Positions 1 through 8,101 of a stretch of 15,098 bases of DNA are shown here, piece after piece. Position 1 is the first letter of the stretch. Every line of letters starts with the position of its first letter. The notes beneath the pieces were generated by a model. The model had not been told where the DNA came from and made no database searches. It saw only the letters and a program-made list of their open reading frames with translations. Origin of the DNA: UBA5972 sp964480735 (GTDB lineage: Bacteria > Pseudomonadota > Alphaproteobacteria > Rhodobacterales > Rhodobacteraceae); assembly GCA_964480735.1 (NCBI GenBank), contig CAYZQS010000061.1, forward strand, positions 1 to 15,098, in the 5' to 3' direction. A program made the translations under genes and the position numbers.

Positions 1-654
1 GCCATGCAGGGCATGTACGTGCCTTACTGGACCTATGACGCGGATACCAAGAGCCGTTACAAAGGCCAGCGCGGCACCTATTATTACGAGACCCGAACAG
101 TGCAGGTAGATGTGGACGGCAAAACCGAAACCCGCGAGGAACAGGTGCGCAAAACCCGCTGGCACAGCACGTCAGGGCGGGTCGCGCGGTTTTTTGATGA
201 CATTTTGGTGCTGGCGGCGAAATCACTGCCGAAATCTTACACAGACGCTCTGGCCCCCTGGGATATGTCAGCCCTTGCGCCCTATCGGCCAGAGTTTCTG
301 GCCGGATTTAAGGCGGAAGGATATACGGTTGAGTTGCAGGAGGGCTATGCAGAGGCGCGAAACGTAATGAACCGGATGATAAAGCGTGACGTGCGCTTTG
401 ACATCGGCGGGGACGAGCAGCGCATCGGGCATATTGAGACAACTGTCAAAGACGTAACGTTCAAACACATCCTGCTGCCGGTCTGGCTGGCGTCATATAA
501 ATACCGGGGCCGCACGTTTCAGTTTGTGGTCAACGGGCAATCCGGCAGCGTTCGCGGTGAACGGCCCTATTCCAAAACCAAGATCGCGGTCGCGGTTGTG
601 GGCGGGATATTGCTGGCGGTTGTTGTCGGGTATTTTCTTTCCCAAAGTGGATAG
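1..654 (+). CDS. C-terminal part of a tail-anchored membrane protein, left end missing
   Basis: The reading frame is open at the left edge, so the true start lies outside the window. About 217 codons are visible. Most of the visible part is soluble and rich in charged and aromatic residues (YVPYWTYDAD near the start, later LLPVWLASYKYRGRTFQFVV). It ends in one hydrophobic segment, roughly residues 193-212 of the fragment, beginning TKIAVAVVGGILLAVVVGYF, followed by only a few residues. That is the pattern of a C-terminal membrane anchor. It resembles Rhodobacteraceae proteins variably annotated as zinc-ribbon (TFIIB-type) or primosomal protein N'-like, whose N-terminus carries a Cys-rich zinc ribbon. 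No Cys pairs are in the visible part, so that assignment rests on recollection of the family. It is not a PriA helicase: no helicase motifs are seen. It converges on gph with 37 bases between the stops. Function is unknown. Confidence 0.8.
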   Translation, partial: AMQGMYVPYWTYDADTKSRYKGQRGTYYYETRTVQVDVDGKTETREEQVRKTRWHSTSGRVARFFDDILVLAAKSLPKSYTDALAPWDMSALAPYRPEFLAGFKAEGYTVELQEGYAEARNVMNRMIKRDVRFDIGGDEQRIGHIETTVKDVTFKHILLPVWLASYKYRGRTFQFVVNGQSGSVRGERPYSKTKIAVAVVGGILLAVVVGYFLSQSG

Positions 655-667
655 GTCTTTGTTCTGA

Positions 668-690
668 GTGAGTATTTTTGGAACAATGAA
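668..690 (+). repeat. Short GAGTATTT-type intergenic repeat, copy A
   Basis: This stretch reads GTGAGTATTTTTGG followed by AACAATGAA. It sits in the 37-base gap between two convergent genes. It shares the GTGAGTATTT core and the purine-rich GAA end with two further copies at 5459-5478 (opposite strand) and 5670-5693. I recall sequences of the form GAGTATTTTTGGCAAAGATG as very common in Rhodobacteraceae intergenic regions. That is memory, not a search result. The middle is diverged from that form, with AACAAT where AAAGAT would be expected. Function is unknown; the 3'-end position suggests a transcription-termination or processing role. Confidence 0.5.
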
Positions 691-691
691 A

Positions 692-1381
692 TCAAAGCGG
701 CAATAATTTGGCCAGCAAAGCGAATAAATCGTCGTAGTGATCCAGCAGCGCCTGAGGTTTCAGTTTGGCCACATCTTGCCCCGTGGGCCCGAATGTGACC
801 AAAACACAAGGTACATTTGCGTTCTTGGCCGCCGCGCGGTCGGTCAAAGTATCCCCGATAAGCACTGATTTTTCAGGCACCCCGCCCACCTGCCGAATGG
901 TTTCCAGCAAATGCGCGGGATCAGGTTTGCGCACCGCCAGGCTGTCCGCCCCCAAAACAGCGGCAAAGCGATCGGCGATGGCAAGCTTTTTCAGCAGAAT
1001 ATGGGCCAGTCCAACTGGTTTGTTGGTGCAAACCCCAAGCCTGAACCCCTGCCCCGCAAGCCTGTCCAGTGTCGGCGTGACGTTTTCATAAAGCGTTGTG
1101 TAGACGTCTATATGTTCTTCGTAAGCTTTCAAAAAATCCGGGAAATCCGCTTCTACTGCCTTGGCGATCCGGTCTGTGTTGATCCTTTGGTGCCCCAGAC
1201 GCAGCATGGCCCGCCCACCGGCAAAGGCCGTGGCCTGATCCGCTATGGGATCCAGCACATTTTTGTGGCCTCTATCGGCAAAGCATCTATTTGCTGCAGC
1301 GATCAAATCACCGCTGGTGTCAGCCAATGTTCCGTCCAAATCAAAAATCACAGAAAAGGGCGCCGGGGCGTCGTTGTTCAT
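692..1381 (-). CDS. gph: Phosphoglycolate phosphatase, HAD superfamily
   Basis: The 229-residue protein is a haloacid-dehalogenase-type phosphatase, probably converting 2-phosphoglycolate to glycolate in the cytoplasm. Motif I is FDLDGTLADT, with the nucleophile Asp14 and the acid Asp16. Motif II is the Thr in GVCTNKP, motif III the Lys in VRKPDP, and motif IV the Asp residues of IGDTLTD. An alpha-helical cap lies between motifs I and II. The frame stays open 36 codons further upstream (to 1489), but that extension (MAFLGLKILLKGK...) has no family resemblance. ATG at 1379-1381 puts motif I at the usual distance from the N-terminus. It is divergent from glmU, with about 110 bases between starts. 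HAD enzymes are hard to tell apart by sequence, so another small phosphate ester could be the substrate. Confidence 0.88.
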   Translation of the reverse strand: MNNDAPAPFSVIFDLDGTLADTSGDLIAAANRCFADRGHKNVLDPIADQATAFAGGRAMLRLGHQRINTDRIAKAVEADFPDFLKAYEEHIDVYTTLYENVTPTLDRLAGQGFRLGVCTNKPVGLAHILLKKLAIADRFAAVLGADSLAVRKPDPAHLLETIRQVGGVPEKSVLIGDTLTDRAAAKNANVPCVLVTFGPTGQDVAKLKPQALLDHYDDLFALLAKLLPL

Positions 1382-1492
1382 TTTGATTACCAGCGCGTCC
1401 TGTAACGATCCGAAGCTATTGTTGAAGATGTTTTTCTTTCGGCACAACACTTTACCCTTTAATAAGATTTTCAAACCTAGGAAAGCCAATTG

Positions 1493-2860
1493 ATGCCCAA
1501 TGCCCTGTTAATCCTTGCCGCCGGGCGCGGCACGCGGATGAAATCGGATGCGCCTAAAGTATTGCATCAACTGGGTGGTGTGCCGATGTTGTACCACGCG
1601 ATGGCAGCCGCCGGCCCTTTGAAATCTGACAGGGTTGTTGTGGTCGCCGGGTTTGGCGCAAGTCAGGTGGAGGCGGCGGCGAAATCATTCGATACAACGG
1701 TCGATATTGTTGTTCAAAAAGAACAACTTGGCACCGGTCACGCGGTGCGGGTCGCCAAAGATGAATTGGCCGGATTTAAGGGCGATATTTTTGTGCTGTA
1801 CGGTGACACGCCATTTATCACAGCCCAGACTTTGGAAAAAATGTCGAAAGCCCGCAAAGACGGTGCCGCGGTGGTGGTGCTGGGGTTTGATGCGGATGAT
1901 CCCGCACTGTATGGTCGGCTGGTCCTCAACGAAAACGGCCTGCTGGTTAAGATCGTCGAGGCCAGGGACGCAGATGCCATTCAACAGGATATTACGCTGT
2001 GCAATTCCGGTGTTGTCTGTGCAGAGGCGGCGGTGCTGTATGATCTGGTTGCTGAAATTGGCAACAACAACAAAGCCCAGGAATATTATCTGACCGACAT
2101 CGTGGAAATTGCCAATCAAAAGGAACTTAAGTGTTCCGTTGTAACCTGTCCCCAGACAGAGACCTTCGGCATCAACAGCCGGTCAGAACTGGCCGCCGCA
2201 GAGGCGGTTTTTCAGCGAGACGCGCGGCACGCGGCGTTGGAAAACGGCGTCACCCTGCAAGATCCCGACAGCACGATATTTGCCTTTGACACGCTGATTG
2301 GCCGCGACGTCGTGGTCGCGCCGCATGTGGTTTTTGGCCCCGGCGTTACGGTTGAATCCGGCGCTGAAATCCGCGCGTTCAGCCATCTGGAAGGCTGTCA
2401 CATCGGCGCGGACGTGACCATCGGCCCGTTTGCCCGGCTGCGACCGGGGGCGGAAATTGGCGATACCGCCCGGGTTGGCAATTTTGTCGAGGTAAAAGCG
2501 GCACAGGTGGGAAACGGCGCGAAAATCAATCATCTGACCTATATCGGTGATGCGGACATCGGTGCGGATGCAAATATCGGCGCAGGCACCGTGACATGCA
2601 ATTACGACGGCGTTTTGAAACACAAAACAATTGTTGGCGAGGGGGCGTTCATCGGCTCTAACACGTCACTGGTGGCCCCCGTAAGTGTGGGGGCAAAAGC
2701 CATGACAGGCTCGGGCTCTGTCATCAGCAAGGATGTGCCCGCACAGGCGCTGGGGATCAGCCGGCCAAGACAGGCCAATGTGCCGGAATTTGCCACCAAG
2801 CTGATGGCGCGGCTGACCGCGATCAAGTCTTCGCGCAAAAAGCCGGATCAGGATCAGTAA
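1493..2860 (+). CDS. glmU: Bifunctional GlmU: glucosamine-1-phosphate acetyltransferase / N-acetylglucosamine-1-phosphate uridylyltransferase
   Basis: GlmU acetylates glucosamine-1-phosphate and then couples the product to UTP, giving UDP-GlcNAc for peptidoglycan and lipopolysaccharide. The 455 residues match the usual length. The N-terminal nucleotidyltransferase half carries LILAAGRGTRMKSDAPKVLH, the uridine-contacting QLGTGHAV and YGDTPF. The C-terminal half is a left-handed beta-helix of hexapeptide repeats (for example IGADVTIGPFARLRPGAEIG), with the active-site stretch GNFVEVKAAQVGNGAKINHL and NYDG. AGGAAAG at 1479-1485 lies 7 bases before the ATG at 1493, which decides this start over the TTG just upstream at 1490. 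One base separates its stop from the glmS start, so the two are translationally coupled. No promoter was identified with confidence in the gap to gph. Confidence 0.97.
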   Translation: MPNALLILAAGRGTRMKSDAPKVLHQLGGVPMLYHAMAAAGPLKSDRVVVVAGFGASQVEAAAKSFDTTVDIVVQKEQLGTGHAVRVAKDELAGFKGDIFVLYGDTPFITAQTLEKMSKARKDGAAVVVLGFDADDPALYGRLVLNENGLLVKIVEARDADAIQQDITLCNSGVVCAEAAVLYDLVAEIGNNNKAQEYYLTDIVEIANQKELKCSVVTCPQTETFGINSRSELAAAEAVFQRDARHAALENGVTLQDPDSTIFAFDTLIGRDVVVAPHVVFGPGVTVESGAEIRAFSHLEGCHIGADVTIGPFARLRPGAEIGDTARVGNFVEVKAAQVGNGAKINHLTYIGDADIGADANIGAGTVTCNYDGVLKHKTIVGEGAFIGSNTSLVAPVSVGAKAMTGSGSVISKDVPAQALGISRPRQANVPEFATKLMARLTAIKSSRKKPDQDQ

Positions 2861-2861
2861 T

Positions 2862-4685
<1,824 letters not shown>

Positions 4686-4691
4686 GCCGGC

Positions 4692-5372
4692 ATGCCAACC
4701 CCCAAACAGGCGCTTGTGCAGCTTGAAACTCTGGCCAATGGGGCGAAAGCACAGGAGATGGCCAAGTACCATAAGGCAAGCCGCCCCTATCTGGGCGTTT
4801 CAAATCCCCAAATTGATCAACTGGTGAGGGATTGGCGACAGGCGGCTGATTTCGCGGAGCTTCCAAGAATTTCCGCATATTTGTGGGACAGCAATATTCA
4901 TGAGGCCCGGGTGGCCGCGGCCAAGCTGTTGGTTCGAAAGAAAATCGTGCCGGATCAAGCCATATGGACAGAAATCTGCCGATGGGTGCCTGATTTTGAC
5001 GCCTGGGCAATCGCCGATCACGCGGCGCAGGCCGGGTCGCTGCGATTGGTCGCCGATCCAGTGCGGCTGGACACAATTGAGGCCTGGACCGGCCATGAAA
5101 ATATGTGGGTCCGCAGGGCGGCGCTGGTAACGTGTCTGCCGTGGGCACGGTTGAAAAACCCTGACAGCGACAGCCTTGCCCAACGCGAACGCATATTGGG
5201 CTGGGCTGCCGGATATGTGCCCGACCACCAGTGGTTCATCCAAAAGGCCGTTGGCTGGTGGCTGCGGGAGTTGTCAAAGAACGATCCCGGTCGCGTCTAT
5301 GAGTTTTTGAATGCCAACGGCGTGGGCATGCAGCCGTTTGCCCGAAAGGAAGCCCTTAGAAACATGCCATAA
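4692..5372 (+). CDS. AlkD-like DNA alkylation repair protein
   Basis: The 226-residue protein belongs to the HEAT-like-repeat DNA glycosylase family (DNA alkylation repair enzyme, AlkC/AlkD type), which removes positively charged alkylated bases such as 7-methylguanine. It is entirely alpha-helical in character. Family landmarks are present: WAIADHAAQ with a candidate catalytic Asp at residue 109, MWVRRAALV with Arg141/142 at the DNA-contact position, and WFIQKAVGWWLRELSKNDP near residues 181-199. It starts 6 bases after the glmS stop, and a GG-rich stretch at the end of glmS may serve as ribosome-binding site. It therefore looks like the third gene of the glmU-glmS operon, although its function is unrelated to cell-wall precursor synthesis. 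Which alkylated bases it removes cannot be read from sequence. Confidence 0.88.
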   Translation: MPTPKQALVQLETLANGAKAQEMAKYHKASRPYLGVSNPQIDQLVRDWRQAADFAELPRISAYLWDSNIHEARVAAAKLLVRKKIVPDQAIWTEICRWVPDFDAWAIADHAAQAGSLRLVADPVRLDTIEAWTGHENMWVRRAALVTCLPWARLKNPDSDSLAQRERILGWAAGYVPDHQWFIQKAVGWWLRELSKNDPGRVYEFLNANGVGMQPFARKEALRNMP

Positions 5373-5458
5373 GTCGCAGCTTACGCGCCATCCAAATTGC
5401 GTCGAACCTTACACCAGATTGCTTGTCTCTTGGGTGTTTTCCATTGTTTAGTGCTGCC

Positions 5459-5478
5459 TCATCTTTGCCAAATACTCC
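5459..5478 (-). repeat. Short GAGTATTT-type intergenic repeat, copy B (inverted)
   Basis: On the plus strand this reads TCATCTTTGCCAAATACTCC; its reverse complement is GAGTATTTGGCAAAGATGA. A GC-rich CCGCGCGGAGCGC stretch follows on the plus strand. It is the least diverged of the three copies compared with the form I recall from other Rhodobacteraceae. It faces copy C at 5670-5693, so the two form imperfect terminal inverted repeats around a segment of about 235 bases. Confidence 0.55.
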
Positions 5479-5525
5479 CGCGCGGAGCGCCCAACGAGCG
5501 TCCAGCGACGTTGGCCCGGCCCAAC

Positions 5526-5551
5526 AAAAACCGACCGCAGGTCAGGTTTTT
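5526..5551. terminator. Probable bidirectional intrinsic terminator
   Basis: AAAAACC-GACC, loop GCA, then GGTC-A-GGTTTTT. The arms pair over 11 bp with one bulged A (5544) and a 3-base loop. The stem has a GC core, with an A-tract on the left and a matching T-tract on the right. This is the classic layout of a terminator that works in both directions. It lies about 155 bases after the AlkD-like gene and about 165 bases after the end of the acyl-CoA synthetase gene on the other strand, so it could serve both. Confidence 0.6.
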
Positions 5552-5600
5552 GGCGGGAGAACTCGCTTGTGAGTGTACAAATCCGCAACCTAGGGCATAC

Positions 5601-5632
5601 GGCAATTTGATGATCTTCGATCACAAATTGCC
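5601..5632. repeat. Strong 14-bp hairpin with one bulged base
   Basis: GGCAATTTG-A-TGATC, loop TTC, then GATCA-CAAATTGCC. All 14 base pairs are Watson-Crick; the only defect is the bulged A at 5610. No T-run follows on either strand, so it is not an obvious intrinsic terminator. It could be an RNA 3'-end structure, a binding site for a DNA-bending or other protein, or part of the repeat element bounded by copies B and C. Confidence 0.6.
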
Positions 5633-5669
5633 GGGCGGGACCACCGTCGCGGCACACGCTCGGCGGAAG

Positions 5670-5693
5670 GTGAGTATTTGGGCAAAGGCGAAG
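5670..5693 (+). repeat. Short GAGTATTT-type intergenic repeat, copy C
   Basis: Reads GTGAGTATTTGGGCAAAGG followed by CGAAG, preceded by GC-rich CGGCGGAAG. It differs from copy B mainly by an extra G in the GGC run and a few substitutions. It lies 23 bases beyond the 3' end of the acyl-CoA synthetase gene, which ends at 5717 on the opposite strand. Confidence 0.5.
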
Positions 5694-5716
5694 CGCCGGG
5701 ATGTGCAAAAGATCGG

Positions 5717-7336
5717 TTAACCCAGTTTGCGCAGCTCGCGGCGCATGATTTTGCCCGTGGTTGTCATCGGCATCGCCTCAATCGGTTCAATAGTTTTTGG
5801 CGCCACATGGGGCGAAACCCGGCTGCGCACGCGGGCAATCAGTTCTGCCTCCAGTCCCTGCCATTCAGCGCCTTTGCGCAAAACAACAAAAGCTTTCACC
5901 ACTTCGGTACGCACCTGATCAGGCACCCCGACCGCCGCTGCCATCACCACGTCCTCGTGGCCGGTCAGGCAGTTTTCAATCTCTGTTGGGCCGATGCGGT
6001 AACCTGAAGATGTAATCACATCATCATCCCGCGCGTGAAACGTAAAATATCCCTCCTTATCCATCACGCCCAGATCACCTGTGCGCATCCAGCTGCCAAC
6101 AAACCGTTCTGCGGTTTTTTCGGGCTGGTTCCAGTAACGCAAAAACATGCCCACATCCGGCGTGCCAATGGCAATTTCACCCGTTTCACCCGCCGGAAGT
6201 TCCCGCCCCTTGCTGCTAACAATCGCGACCTCATGGCCCGGCACCGCCTTGCCGATGGCGCCGGGTCTGGTTTCAAACACTGTGGCAGAACTGCACAGCA
6301 CCAGATTGCACTCTGTCTGGCCGTAAATCTCGTTGATGTTCACGCCCAACGCTTCTTTGCCCCAATAAAGCATGTCTGCCCCCAAAGCCTCGCCGCCGGA
6401 TCCGATGGACCGGATGTTCACATCTTTGGGCACACGCGCCTGTCGCATCAGCTTCAGCGCGGTTGGCGGCAAGAACATGTTGCGAATTTTCATCTTTTCG
6501 ATCAACGCAAAGGCGCGATCCGGATCAAATTTAGCCAAACGGTGTGAAACCAGCGGCACGCCGTAATACAGGCTGGGCAGGGAAATATTGACCAGACCCC
6601 CGATCCAGGCCCAATCCGCCGGGGTCCAGCTGACATCGCCGGGTTGCGGGAAAAAATCGTGCTGCAATTCCACGCTGGGCAAATGGCCCAAAACAAAACG
6701 GTGCGCGTGCAGCACGCCCTTTGGTGGCCCCGTGGTGCCGGATGTATAGGAAATCAGCGCCGGATCATCTCCGCCAACTGCCACAGGCGCCAGTTCAGGC
6801 GACGCCAAGGCGATGTCGGCCCAATAATCACGGGTGCCGGATTGCGCCCCGTCAATCACAAATATGACTTTAAGGTTTGGCAATTTGTCTTTGATATTAA
6901 GAACTTTTTCCAGATTGTCGCGATCTGTTACCAATGCTGCGGCACCGCTGTCCTGTAACCGGTACAAAAGCCCGTCTTCGCCAAACAGCGTGAACAGCAA
7001 CACGGAAACCATGCCAAGTTTGTGACAGGCAAAATGGGTGATCAGCACCTCCGGTGACTGCGCCAGCAAAATACCGCATCGCGATCCCCGCTCCAGCCCC
7101 AGCCCGCGCAGAACATTGGCAAAGCGGTTGGAAGCATCGCTGAGTGCGCCATAGGTGTAAGATTTTTCGTTAAAGTTCTCGTCCACGTGGATCACAGCCA
7201 CCCGCCGGGGTGCCAGTTTGGCCCAGCTGTCACAACAAGCCTCTGCGATATTAAACCCCGCCGGATCCGGCCACTTAAAGCGGTGGCGCAGGGTCTGCCA
7301 ACTGTCAGGGCCCGAAAATAAGCGCCGTTCGTTCAT
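5717..7336 (-). CDS. Acyl-CoA synthetase (AMP-forming), medium-chain / acetyl-CoA-synthetase-like
   Basis: The 539-residue enzyme belongs to the adenylate-forming (ANL) superfamily, which activates a carboxylic acid with ATP and transfers it to CoA. Motifs are complete and in order: the phosphate-binding loop YTSGTTGPPKGVLH (residues 197-210), A5 NEIYGQTECN (335-344), the ribose-binding Asp in RTGDLG (Asp421), the hinge around DDDVITSSGYRIGPTEIE (437-454), and the catalytic Lys of TTTGKIMRREL (about Lys529). It most resembles the medium-chain acyl-CoA synthetase branch. The acid used cannot be read from the sequence. GGAGG lies 5 bases before the ATG, a strong ribosome-binding site. It is the second gene of a two-gene minus-strand unit, 22 bases after the small lipoprotein gene. 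Confidence 0.92.
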   Translation of the reverse strand: MNERRLFSGPDSWQTLRHRFKWPDPAGFNIAEACCDSWAKLAPRRVAVIHVDENFNEKSYTYGALSDASNRFANVLRGLGLERGSRCGILLAQSPEVLITHFACHKLGMVSVLLFTLFGEDGLLYRLQDSGAAALVTDRDNLEKVLNIKDKLPNLKVIFVIDGAQSGTRDYWADIALASPELAPVAVGGDDPALISYTSGTTGPPKGVLHAHRFVLGHLPSVELQHDFFPQPGDVSWTPADWAWIGGLVNISLPSLYYGVPLVSHRLAKFDPDRAFALIEKMKIRNMFLPPTALKLMRQARVPKDVNIRSIGSGGEALGADMLYWGKEALGVNINEIYGQTECNLVLCSSATVFETRPGAIGKAVPGHEVAIVSSKGRELPAGETGEIAIGTPDVGMFLRYWNQPEKTAERFVGSWMRTGDLGVMDKEGYFTFHARDDDVITSSGYRIGPTEIENCLTGHEDVVMAAAVGVPDQVRTEVVKAFVVLRKGAEWQGLEAELIARVRSRVSPHVAPKTIEPIEAMPMTTTGKIMRRELRKLG

Positions 7337-7358
7337 CTGCGCCTCCCGGCAATGGCCG

Positions 7359-7919
7359 CTATCGGGCGGAAAACACGATCAATTCCGGCAAAGCGGTCAG
7401 CGGCACGCCCAGCGCGCGCATGGCGGCCAGCGAAATCTGGCTGCCGCTGGTTTTTTCGCCCTTTTTCGGGCGCAGCTCCACTGCCACGCTGTTTCCGTTA
7501 TCTGCCCAAACGACACGGCCAGGTGTAACGTGTTCCACCAATGCGGTTTCCAGCCAGAACCCCTCGATGCTGACGTTGCCAAGTGATGCGATCGTGGTTC
7601 CCAGTTTCAGACCAGCGGCACCAATTGTTGTGGCGGTCGCCTCGCGCAGTTCTTCAGCGCTGGTGGTATCCAGATCTTCCGGTCGCAACGCACCGTCAAC
7701 AGCAGCCGTTGCCGTTGTTTGCCGGGGTTTGGGGCGCATTGTGCTTTCATCGGCTTTTCTGACCGCCAGACAAACCGCATCGCCAACCGCACATACTGCA
7801 GCTTTTTCCACCGGTTTTGGCCCAAGACTGATCGGAAACGTGGCCCCGCAGCCGCCAAGACCAAACAGCAACGCAATCGGAAGGTTTTTGGCCACCGGCC
7901 TTAAGATCGTTCTTAACAT
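7359..7919 (-). CDS. Uncharacterised small periplasmic lipoprotein
   Basis: I do not recognise a named function. From ATG at 7917-7919 the product is 186 residues. It begins with a basic N-terminus and a hydrophobic stretch ending in LFGLGGC, a lipobox-like site that would lipidate Cys24. A low-complexity Thr/Ala/Lys-rich linker follows. The C-terminal half is globular (SIEGFWLETALVEHV, then VAVELRPKKG and QISLAAMRALGVPL). The C-terminal pattern, with a strand, a short turn and then ISLAAMRALG, faintly recalls the double-psi beta-barrel of RlpA-like proteins. This is a guess from pattern only. A GTG at 7955 would add 12 residues before the signal peptide. Neither start has a clear ribosome-binding site, but the ATG gives a better signal peptide. 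It lies 22 bases upstream of the acyl-CoA synthetase gene on the same strand and is probably co-transcribed with it. Confidence 0.75.
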   Translation of the reverse strand: MLRTILRPVAKNLPIALLFGLGGCGATFPISLGPKPVEKAAVCAVGDAVCLAVRKADESTMRPKPRQTTATAAVDGALRPEDLDTTSAEELREATATTIGAAGLKLGTTIASLGNVSIEGFWLETALVEHVTPGRVVWADNGNSVAVELRPKKGEKTSGSQISLAAMRALGVPLTALPELIVFSAR

Positions 7920-8101
7920 GGGGGCAACTTTATGCCAGTTGCCGCCAATTTCCACCCCCTTGTCACATATTGAAACAAATTTTCCGGTGAAGATGCTGAA
8001 ACATCAGACATTTGCACCCGCTTGGCCTATGGTGTTGCAATACAAGCCAATGTGACAGTACGGCCCCTTGTGGCCCATGCCGCGGGAAGGTATCAGGGCC
8101 T

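Larger units (their letters stand above)
5373..5716. other. 344-base non-coding gap between convergent genes
   Basis: No convincing gene lies here. Two open frames cross it (5397-5720 plus, 5448-5708 minus). Both translate into composition unlike the neighbours, with no recognisable domain, and both run through the repeat and hairpin elements. The gap holds a pair of inverted short repeats (5459-5478 and 5670-5693) that enclose three stem-loops. These are a 6-bp stem at 5491-5514, a terminator-like hairpin at 5526-5551 and a long hairpin at 5601-5632. Both neighbouring genes end into this gap, so it is 3' flanking DNA on both sides. Confidence 0.75.

Noticed and set aside
1382..1489. 36-residue N-terminal extension of gph
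   Set aside because: The extension has no family similarity, and the later ATG places the DLDGT motif at the normal position. The extension also fills the whole gap to glmU.
2841..2861. glmS riboswitch or ribozyme before glmS
   Set aside because: Only one base separates glmU and glmS, so there is no room for the element, which belongs to Gram-positive bacteria.
5448..5708. Open frame of 86 codons on the minus strand, ending SAREYLAKMRQH
   Set aside because: Its C-terminal residues are the translation of repeat copy B. Such tails are typical of over-predicted genes in repeat-bearing gaps.
5397..5720. Open frame of 107 codons on the plus strand in the alkD-acyl-CoA synthetase gap
   Set aside because: It runs through the repeats and hairpins, has no domain or clear ribosome-binding site, and overlaps the end of the opposite gene.
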